A stretch of 64,000 nt of DNA, from assembly GCF_963082655.1 (NCBI RefSeq), contig NC_081553.1, forward strand, positions 47,489,527 through 47,553,526, written 5' to 3'. Both the position numbers and the translations under genes were made by a program. Positions 55,631 through 64,000 of this stretch are shown here, one piece after another (position 1 is the stretch's first letter; each line of letters starts with the position of its first letter). Under the pieces are notes generated by a model. The model did not search any database and had not been told where the DNA came from. It saw nothing but the letters and a program-made list of their open reading frames with translations. The stretch comes from Stomoxys calcitrans (lineage: Eukaryota; Arthropoda; Insecta; Diptera; Muscidae).

Positions 55631-57240
55631 TTTATACCCAGCATCATGGGATGGGGGTATACTAATTTCGTCATTCCGTTTGTAACATCTCGAAATATTT
55701 GTCTAAGGTCCCATAAAATATATATAGAAATGTCCGTCTGTCCATCCATCAGTCCGTCTGTCCGTCCATCTGTAGAAAGCACGCTAACTTTTGAAGGAGT
55801 CAAGCTAGGCGCTTGAAATTTTTCTCAAATACTTCCTATCAGACTAGGTAGGTTAGAATTGTAAATGGGCCATATTGGTCCATGTTTGGATATAGCTTCT
55901 ATATAAACCGATCTCCCGATTTGACTTTTTGAGCCACTAGAGGGCGCACTTCTCATCCGATTTGACTGAAATTATGCATGAAGTGTTCTGGTATGACTTA
56001 CAACAACTTTGCTAAGTATGGTTTAAATCGGAACATAACCTGATATAAATGGGCCATATTGGTCCATGTTTGGACATAGTTCCCATTTAAACCGATCTCC
56101 CGATTTTGAGCCACTAGAAGGCGCACTTCTCATCCGATTTGGCTGAAATTGTGCATGAAGTGTTCTGGTATGACTTACAACAACTTTGCTAAGTATGGTT
56201 AAAATCGGAACATAACCTGATATAGCTGCCATGTAAACCGATCTGGGATCTTGACTACTTTAGCCACCAGAGGGCGCAATTCTCAACCGTTTTGGCTGAA
56301 ATTTTGTATGAGGCGTTTTGTTATGACTTTCAACAACTATGCTAAGTAGGGTTTAAACCGGTTCATAACCTGATATAGCTTTCATATAAACCGATCTGAG
56401 GTCTTGACTATTTAAACCTCTAGAGGGCGCAATTCTTATTTGATTTGGTTGTAGTTGTGCATGAAGTGTTTTGTAATGACTTTCAACAACTAAGCTAAGC
56501 ATGGTTTAAACCGGTACATAACCTGATATAGCTTTTATATAAACCGATCTGGGGTCTTGACTTCCTTGGCCTATAGAGAGCGAAATTCTTATCTGACTTG
56601 GCTGAAATTTTGCATGAGGCGTTTTTTTAATGGCTTCCAACTAAAGAGCTATGTATGGTTTAAATCGGTACATAATCTAAAGTATCTGCCATATAAACCG
56701 ATCTGGGGTCTTGACTTCTTAGGGCTCTAGAGGGCGCAATTCTTATCCGATTTATCAGAAATTTTGCATGAGGTGTTTTTTTGTGACTTCCAATAACTGC
56801 GCTAAGTACGACCTTAATCGGTCTATACCCTGATTTAGCTGCCATATAACCCAAATTGGGATTTTGTCTCCTTAAGCCTCTAGAGAGCGCAATTCTTAAT
56901 CGATTTGGCTGAAATTTTGTATGATGTGTTTTGTTATGATTTCCATCTACGGTGTTAAGTATGACTCAAATGGGTCCTTAACCTGATATAGCTGCCACAT
57001 AAACCGATTTTGGATCTTGACTTCTTGAGCCTCTAGAGGTCGCAATTCTTAACCGATTTGGCTGAAATTAAGCATGAGGTGTGTTCTTATGACTTTTAAC
57101 AACTGTGCTAAGTATGGTTCAAATCGTTACATAACCTGATTTAGCTGCCATATAAACCGATTTTGATCTTGACTTATTAAGCCTTTAGAGTTCAAAATTC
57201 TTATACGATTTGGCAGAAATTTTGCAAAACTGCTTCGCCC
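55631..57240 (-). mobile_element. HINE-like element, reverse, with many units
   Basis: It starts TTTTTATACCCAGCATCATG and GGGGGTATACTAATTTCG, has a GTCC/GTCT stretch at 55733-55772, then about nine reverse units (AGCTGCCATATAAACCGATC, CTCTAGAGGGCGCAATTC). The other end is missing; the SINE at 57241 adjoins it. Confidence 0.8.
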
Positions 57241-57408
57241 ATGACCGCCGGGAAGAAGTTTTTACATGGCAAAGTACCTCACAAATGTCGCCATCATTAG
57301 GAGGGGAAACACCAACGCTGATAATTTTTCTGATGATCCTGCCAGGATTCGAACCCAGGCGTTAAGCACCATAGACGGACATACTCACCTCTGCACTACG
57401 GTGGCTCC
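57241..57408 (-). mobile_element. tRNA-derived SINE, head and part of body
   Basis: On the minus strand the head reads GAGCCACCGTAGTGCAGAGG with B box GGGTTCGAATCC (about 57345-57357) and then CAGCGTTGGTGTTTCCCC. The 3' half is missing after CTTCTTCCCGGCGG. Confidence 0.82.
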
Positions 57409-58262
57409 TAATCGTTGAAGATTATTTCTTGCAAATGTTGACCGTAACTGGGCCTCAAATGGTTCATTCTCATACTCTTTCCAAAATTTTCGGGCGGTAC
57501 CTCACGAATAAGTGCTTCGATGTTGTCTTCTAATAATGTTAGTTATAACATAGCCTCACAAGAAATAGTCTAAAAGCGTTAAATCGCATGATCTAGGCGG
57601 CCATTTAACCGGTTCCGAACGTTAAATAAAAGGTTCAACGAACTCGCCTCTCAATAATTCCATTGTTACGCATGCTGTGTGCCATGTGGCACCGTCTTGT
57701 TGAAACCACTTGCCATGCAAGTCAAGCTCTTGCATTTTGGGCAAAAAAAGAAGTTGGATATCATCGCACGATAGCGCTCACAATACACAGTTACGTTACC
57801 ATTCGCATCACCTTTGAAGAAGTACGGTCCAATGATGCCACCAGCCCATAAACCGCACCAAACTGAGACTTTTTCTGGATGCATTGGTAGGTCTTGGAAG
57901 TTAAGCTCTTGCATTTCGGGCAAAAAAAGTTGGATATCATCTCACGGTAGCGCTTACCATTCACAGTTACGTTACGATTCGCATCAACTTTGAAGAAGTA
58001 CGGTCCAATGATGCCACCATCATAAACCCCACCAAACTAAGACTTCTTCTGGATGTATTGGTATCTCTTGCAATGCTTCTGGCTGATCTTCACTCCAAAA
58101 TCGACAATTTTGCTTATTTATATACCCATTGAGCCAAAAATGAGCTTCGTCGCTCAATGGAAGAAGCGCGAGGTGAACTTTCTTAACAGAACTCGCATTT
58201 TGATAATAAAATTCAATTATTTGCTAGCGGTGTTCGTTTGTAAGACGATTCAGGGTTAAATT
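57409..58262 (-). pseudogene. Decayed mariner-type DDE transposase with internal duplication
   Basis: Minus-strand pieces give VSVWCGLWAGGIIGPYFFKG, ANGNVTVYCERYRAMIS and a worn FNKTVPHGTQHA that corresponds to the QDGATxHTA motif of these transposases. Further up come parts of the FSDEAHFWLNGY region. A segment of about 130 bp is present twice (about 57735-57870 and 57905-58035), and stops are frequent. No terminal repeats were located. It is related to but different from the element at 47.3 kb. Confidence 0.8.
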
Positions 58263-58505
58263 ATATACCAAACTGAGGATGTTTGACAGTGAAGCCAAAC
58301 ACGAAACGTGCGTGAGCTGTTTAAACCAGTGGGGCCAGAGAGATAATAGCTAAAAAACCACCCTTTAGCTCTAATAGCATAACAGTTCTTATCCATGATT
58401 CTTTGTTTACCGAAAAAGAGATACAGCGCAAAGAACTCGAAAAATGCGATCCATGGTGAAGGGTATGTAAGATTCCGCCGGACCGAACTTAGCACGCTTT
58501 TACTT
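58263..58505 (-). mobile_element. HINE-like 5' end
   Basis: The reverse 5' end is present: TTTGTTTACCGAAAAAGAG, GCGATCCATGGTGAAGGGTA and GAACTTAGCACGCTTTTACTTG. Only the leader is left. Confidence 0.7.
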
Positions 58506-58603
58506 GTTTTCCCTTTGGCCTTTCAAAATGGGCAAACGGGGGGGTTGTTTGTATCTAAATGACACCTAAATATCCAAAGCAAGGTATGTTTAAGCTCAAT
58601 TTT

Positions 58604-59555
58604 TTTACCCACCATAGGATAGGGTGTAAATTCATTTTGTCATTCCATTTGCAATACGTTGAAATATTCATTTTCGACCCTACAAAGTATATATATTTTG
58701 GATCGTCGTAAAATTCTAAGGCGATTTAACGATGTCCGTGTGTCTGTCCTTTCGTCCGTCCATCGGTCCGTTTGTTGTAATCACTCTACAGCTTCCAAAA
58801 ATTGCGATATTGAACTGAAATTTGGCATAGAAACGTCTTTTTGCTGCACGCAGGTTAAGTTCTTGAACGGGCCAAATCAGACCATATTTGGATATAGCTG
58901 CTATGTAGACCGATTTTCTGGTAAAGGGTCTAATGCCCATAAATGCTTTATTTATCAGCCGATTTCGCTGAAATTTGTGAGTGAGTTGATTTAGGCCTCC
59001 CGACATCCAACCCAAATATGGTTCAGATCGAAATATATTAAGATATAGCTGCCATATAGACCGATCAACCGATTTAGGGCCTGAAGCCCATATAAAATTA
59101 TTTCATCCGATTTCGCTGAAATTTTAATTAGTGACTTGTTTTAAGCCTCCCTTCATCCGACTCAAATATGGTAAGGATCGGACTGATTTAAATATAACTG
59201 CCATATAGACCGATCTGCCGATTTGGGGTCTAAAACCCACAAAACCTTTATTTATTACCCGATTCCGCTGAAATTTTAAAGAGCGAGTTATTTTAAGCCT
59301 CCCTATATCCGATTCAAATATGGTTCTGACCGGACTATATTTAGATATAGCTGTAATATAGACCAATCGGATTAGGGTCTGAAACTCATTAATATTTTAT
59401 TATATACCCGATTCCGCTAAAATTTTAATCAGAGAGTTGTTTTAAGCCTCCCGCAATCAGACCGAAATATGGTTAAGATAGGTCTGTATTTAGATATAGC
59501 TGCAGTATAAACCAATCTACCGGTAAAGGATCTGAAACCCATAAAAACTGTATTT
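58604..59555 (-). mobile_element. HINE-like element, third subfamily, reverse
   Basis: TTTTTTTACCCACCATAGG and AAATTCATTTTGTCATTCC start it; ATATATATTTTGGATCGTCG, a CCGTCC stretch at 58748-58772 and about four reverse units with TAGCTGCCATATAGACCGAT follow. Unit spacing here is 149-153 bp. It switches to Helitron-like sequence near 59556. Confidence 0.75.
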
Positions 59556-60545
59556 ATTGGTATCCAAATATGGGACCAAGTGTTTGGGGGGGAGCATCTC
59601 ACCAAAAACATCCCCCAAAGGGGACAAATTTACGACCATAGCAATATGGGGCTCAAATGAAAGGTCTTTGGGAGTAAAGCACGAATCTGATATCAATATT
59701 CGGGAAAAGTGTCTATGGGGCCTCCCCACCCCCCTAACACCACCCAAATAGTAAGTATTTGCAGACTTTTGCAATATGAGGCTCAAATAAATGGGTTTTT
59801 AGAGTGGAACACAAATCCGAGATATATTTTCATGGCCAACGCACTGAGTGGCCGCCCATCCCCAAAAACTCCCCAAGGCGGTCACGTTTGCCGACTATGG
59901 AAATATGGGGCTCAAATTAAAGGTATTTGGGGGTAGACCACGTAACTGGTATCAACATTAGGGACCAACTGTCTAGGGGACGTCCCACCATCATAACAAC
60001 CCCCAAATAGAACGTACTCGCTCACCATGACAATTTGGCTCTTAAACAGAGTGGAGCTCGATATTTAGAGTTTTTAGGGCCCATCCCCAAACCGAACATA
60101 TTTGCTGACTTTTGCAATAAGGGGTTTAAATGAAAGGTATTTGAGATAAGGAGACGAATTTAATATCAAATTTTGAGGCCAATGGCAATATGGGGTTCAA
60201 ATAAATGATATTTGAGAGTAGTTTGATATTTGAGAGTGTTTGCGGAGCAACCCCAATCTCTAAAACACACCTTAATCTGACATATTTACCGACCATGGCA
60301 ATGTGGTGCTCAAATGAAAGGTAGTGGGGAGTAGAGCATGAAATTGACACCCACTTCCGCGACGAATTTTCTATGAGTCTACCCCTTGCCCAAAATACCC
60401 AACAAACAGCATTTATTTAGTGACCATCCCAATATGGGGCTCAATTAAAGGTATTTGGGAGTAGAATACGAATCCTATATCCAAATGTGGGTCCATGTAT
60501 TTGGGTCACCGCTCCTTCCCCAAAACACCCCACAAAGAGTTTAAA
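59556..60545 (+). mobile_element. Helitron-like repeat units
   Basis: Units closely similar to 45540-46500 (GGGGACAAATTTACGACC, TATCAATATTCGGGAAAAG) occur without a recognisable terminus on either side. Confidence 0.6.
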
Positions 60546-61790
60546 ATTGTTGGTTTTTTAACTATCGGAGAAAATTTTGAAATGTACCACCTCTTAACAT
60601 GTCGGGGCCTATACCCACCAAGCAGCTGAATAGTGCAAATTGCAAGAGACTACAAACCCTCTGACATTACCTTTTATTTTAAAGGAATATTCATATGCTG
60701 GTAGAAATCCAAATCAGATTAAGGTTTTTTCTTTTTTTCTTTCCTCAAAACACATGTAATGGTCATTTCAGTAACTGATTTGACCTCAGCATGACTTTAC
60801 AAATGACAAAAAAAACTAATCAAGACAATTCCTTCTTCCAGGCAATATCTCTCACCCCTTTACTGCATGAATCCTCTACCCCACATCCTTGCTGAGTGCC
60901 AACTACGGGTAATTGTAATTTAATTTTTTTATCCAATGTTCATTTTATTTTTTTTTTTTTTTTTTTTGAATTAAAAACCAAAAATGCTAACATTTGTTTT
61001 GTGTTGGTCTTTTTGATTTGATTGCCTTGGGTTTGTTTGTATTTGGTATTTATTTTGCGGTTTATGAGGGTATTCTCAGCAATTCTCATTAATTATCGTT
61101 CTTTGTTTAGCTAAAACTCAAAGTGTTTACCCAATTGGCTGTTTTCCCTTTTACAGAGATAGAAATCTTTGAAATTTATTTTAAAAAAAAATCAGCAGAG
61201 ATTTTCCTTTTCTTTTTTCTGGTTTTTTGATATTTGGCCAATGACCATTAATTTGATTAGCTCGTGCTACCAATTTAGATTGGCTGTTATTGATAAAAGT
61301 GTCATGATTTGAGACAAAATGAAACTCGTTGTGTTTTTTGTGGAAAAAAGGGTTTTTAATTAGGATTATGATTAGATTTGTTTGTTTACAGAAACTGTTT
61401 TATGTGGGTTGTAGGGTGGAGTTATGGTAGGGTTTACCTTAAAATCAAGTCGTTCTACTCCTTATCTTCAAAACCAAATGTTTTGGAACAAAAATAGGCA
61501 GTTTGAAATTTTGGCAAAGGGTGGTTATTTTGCCTCCAATGAGCTCTCACAATATTGTTAAAATATGCCATTATCACTCTCATTATGGAATCATAAAATC
61601 TCATTACCCCCAGCATTAAGAACCAAACAAGAATATTTGATGTGTTTTATTTTGGTACTGTATAGTGCAAATGTCGATTAATCTTTTCTTATTATCTGTT
61701 ATCGCTTGATATCGATAACTTATCAGTACAACTTTGCACTGATATTCTATTCAGAACATCTGACTTGCATTGGATAGGGCTACAATAAAA
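60546..61790. other. AT-rich sequence with a long T run
   Basis: T runs lie at about 60946-60967. No gene is recognised. Confidence 0.55.
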
Positions 61791-62092
61791 CAAGCAAAAG
61801 GGCATTAAGTTCGGCCGGGCCGAATCTTGGGAACCCACCACCATGGATTCTGCTAAAATATGGGAGCTATATCCAGTTATAGACAGAATTGGACCGTCCT
61901 TGGCCCAGTTATTGAGAGTCATAAGAGAACACTATGTGCAAAATTTTACCAAATCTCGAGGCTTGTAAGGGCTCAAAAAGTCAAATCAGGAGATCGGTTT
62001 ATATGGGAGCTATATCAGGTTCTTCACCGATTTGAACCGTACCTGGCACAGTTGTTTGAAGTCGAAATAAAACACTATGTGCAAACTATTGG
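61791..62092 (+). mobile_element. HINE-like element, second subfamily, 5' part
   Basis: CAAGCAAAAGGGCATTAAGT, GCCGAATCTTGGGAACCCA and CCACCATGG open it; nearly two units follow. It is the subfamily of 10788-11971, and is cut by the next SINE. Confidence 0.75.
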
Positions 62093-62262
62093 GCTTAAAC
62101 TCAATGATAAGGGACTTTTTTTTTATAGCCGAGTTCGAAAGGCGTGACTCAGTGCGACACCTCTTTGGGTAGAAATTTGCACATGACCATGCATAGCATG
62201 GTACCTCGTAAATATCGCCAGTATTAAAAGGGGATAACCACCAATGTTCTCACCAGGATTCT
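62093..62262 (-). mobile_element. tRNA-derived SINE, body fragment
   Basis: The words AACTCAATGATAAGGGAC, TATAGCCGAGTTCG and GCGACACCTCTTTGGG identify it. Both the tRNA-like head and the 3' end are missing. Confidence 0.8.
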
Positions 62263-62887
62263 ACACTAAAATACCTTTTAGTTAAGCCCCATATTCCCAT
62301 GGTCAGTAAATAAGTCCTGTTTGGGGGGTGTGTTTTGGGAAAGGGGTGGACCCCCATATACGTGGTCCCACATTTGGATATTAGATTCGTATTCTACTCG
62401 CAAATACCTTTCATTTGAGTCCCATATTGCCATGGTCGGTAAATATGTCCGATTTAGGGGTGTTTTGGGGCTTAGGGTGGTCCCCCTAGCACTTGGTCCG
62501 ACAATTGGATATCGGATACATTTTCTTATCCTAAATATCTTTCATTTGAGTCCCATATTGTCGTGATTGTTCTAAATATATGTTTGGTGGGTTTTAGGGT
62601 GGGGCAGCCCCCCTAGGTACCTCATGAGAAATTTGGATACCAAATTTCTATTTTTAGGGTATTATGTGAATGCACACAATATTTCGCTTAAATCGCACCA
62701 CCCATCTCCGAGATGTGGCGTTTCTGAAAATTAGGGTAAGGGGAGGGTCAGATATCAAAAAATGTAGTAATATTGTCATTATTGGTTTCAATTTCCCTTT
62801 GGCGGGCTTTGGGGATTAGGCGGCCGCCATAGACATCTCGTCTTAAAAGAGTATACAAAATTTCTGTTTTTGAATTATTATAAATAA
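62263..62887 (-). mobile_element. Helitron-like units, reverse
   Basis: Reverse units (TTTCATTTGAGTCCCATATT) and the GAGATGTGGCGTTTCTGAA block mirror the sequence at about 44900-45470, including the AAAAACAGAAATTTTGTATA stretch next to a MITE. Confidence 0.68.
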
Positions 62888-62891
62888 ACTA

Positions 62892-63127
62892 TTGGTTGCC
62901 CAAAAAGTAATTGCAAATTTTTTAAAAAAAAGTAAATGCATTTTTCATAAAACTTAGAATGAACTTTAATCAAATATACTTTTTTTACACTTTTTTTCCA
63001 AAGCAAGCTAAAAGTAACAGCTGATAACTGACAGAAGAAAGAATGCAATTACAGAGTCACAAGCTGTAAAAAAATTTGTCAACACCGACTATATGAAAAA
63101 TCCGCAATTACTTTTTGGGCAAGTCAA
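62892..63127 (-). mobile_element. mariner MITE, copy 9
   Basis: TTGGTTGCCC and GGGCAAGTCAA are the termini, both worn, with TA on each side. It separates the Helitron-like units from the jockey-type LINE. Confidence 0.87.
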
Positions 63128-64000
63128 TATCACATGGCCTGGGCTGATTGAAGCCACGGCAAATGTGTGCGGTGATGGCATGCAAAGCTGTTGTAGTGCT
63201 GTGCAGTCTTAGAAATCTATGTTGATGCTCGGCGAATAGAAATTCTCCTACGAGGCTCGGGAGGAGTAATGCCTCAAGCGTCTTTGCCATTGGTGAGAGA
63301 AGGGAGATCGGTCTGTACGATTCCGGCTTACTCGGGTCCTTTCCAGACTATAGTAGCGGGATCACAATGCCCATCTTCCAGACATCAGGTACTATAAGTG
63401 TGTTCAAAGACAGGTTGAGGACAGTAGTAAGGTACTCAACTCCAGGTAAATCCAGATTCTTCAACATCAATGTCCCAGATGATTTGGCGCCACGGATGAC
63501 ATTCGTAACTTCGCCCACGGTAAATTGTGATGGCTGTTCATCGGCTCGGAGACCACGAATACGGCGAATGGCTCTCCTCTTTGCCCGGTCTCTCTCGGGA
63601 TGCATAAAAAATTGACGGTTGAACAACCTGGCGCATCTCTTCAGATCGTCATCCCGTCTACCGGGGTTCGAGAGTGACTTAACAGTAGACCACAGTTTGC
63701 ATTCACCAGTGCCTAAGTTACATTACTCCAAGTGTTCCAGCCACAAATTCCGCTTATGTTCGTTGACGACCCTGTTTATTTCCAGATTCAGCTCGCTGAT
63801 TCTGGCGTTAGCGGGGTCCATACTACGATTCCCATCACGCTCGTCTGCTAGTACCACTGCTTGCGCCGGGAAATTGGGCCGCACTTGGGGTATTCGACCG
63901 GCTGGTATAAAGCGAGTGGCTGCTGCATTAATGATGTCTCGGAATTTTCTCTCTGCCGCTAGCACATCAGAGGTGAGTGGCAGTTCACTGAAGCGGCGAT
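63128..64000 (-). pseudogene. jockey-clade LINE, linker and RT start, running off the window
   Basis: Minus-strand frames give the linker AERKFRDIINAAATRFIPAG, ELNLEINRVVNEHKRNLWLE (63965-63723), then QPSQFTVGEVTNVIRGAKSS, VLNLSLNTLIVPDVWKMG (63626-63348) and MAKTLEALLLPSLVGEFLFA, EHQHRFLRLHSTTTALHAI (63290-63108). These are RT domains 0 to 2a of the jockey clade. Shifts at about 63700 and 63320 break the frame. The piece between GAKSS and LMLKNLDLPG has lost the usual PGPDG motif. The catalytic palm is absent because the MITE and other repeats lie to the left. Confidence 0.87.

Overview
The window looks like nuclear DNA of a higher fly, most likely a calyptrate such as a muscid. The basis is an AT-rich background, several insect non-LTR retrotransposon lineages, mellifera-type mariner MITEs and DINE-1-like repeats with a GTCC/GACG microsatellite near one end. 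The species assignment is inference. I see no convincing host protein gene, no rRNA gene and no functional tRNA gene. About four fifths of the window is mobile-element sequence, much of it nested; the rest is AT-rich DNA without a recognisable gene.

Two repeat classes dominate. The first (called HINE-like here: Helentron/DINE-1-like, non-autonomous) starts CAAGTAAAAGCGTGCTAAG and ends in GGTGGAGGGTATAAAAA, with a short inverted repeat (TATACCCTCCACCAT / ATGGTGGAGGGTATA) near the two ends. Its body is made of tandem units of about 153 bp. The second (called Helitron-like here) begins near a TTTGTTTGTTCCG block, carries units of about 131 bp with GC-rich CCCCACCCC/CAATATGGG words, and ends in GGGTCAGCTAG. 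The first class lies at about 0-0.26, 1.6-2.4, 9.8-13.3, 18.8-19.0, 19.9-20.8, 25.8-26.6, 28.9-30.9, 31.2-32.5, 35.2-37.0, 37.9-38.3, 39.6-41.9, 42.5-43.9, 50.0-52.0, 55.6-57.2, 58.3-59.6 and 61.8-62.1 kb. The second lies at about 2.9-4.3, 13.3-17.1, 24.4-25.8, 26.6-27.7, 30.9-31.2, 32.5, 37.0-37.9, 38.3-39.6, 43.9-48.3, 59.6-60.5 and 62.3-62.9 kb.

The coding remnants all belong to transposons: an R1-like LINE on the minus strand (5.2-9.1 kb, split by a SINE), two RTE-type LINE copies on the plus strand (19.0-23.7 kb and 49.7-55.0 kb, both interrupted), an RNase H-bearing LINE remnant (32.6-33.8 kb, minus), a jockey-clade RT running off the right edge (63.1-64.0 kb, minus), a DDE transposase pseudogene (57.4-58.3 kb, minus) and a palindromic Tc1/mariner-type element (47.3-47.9 kb). 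Nine mariner MITEs of about 214-238 bp with TA duplications, and two kinds of tRNA-derived SINE, are scattered through the rest.

The most unusual signal is the internal arrays of the HINE-like elements. Over ten consecutive intervals at 29.1-30.7 kb and seven at 50.8-51.9 kb the period is exactly 153 bp with no net length change, although the units differ in sequence. In the plus-strand arrays checked, each unit repeats an inverted pair around a shared AGCTATATC core. The order of insertion can be read at several places because paralogous copies in the window supply the empty site.
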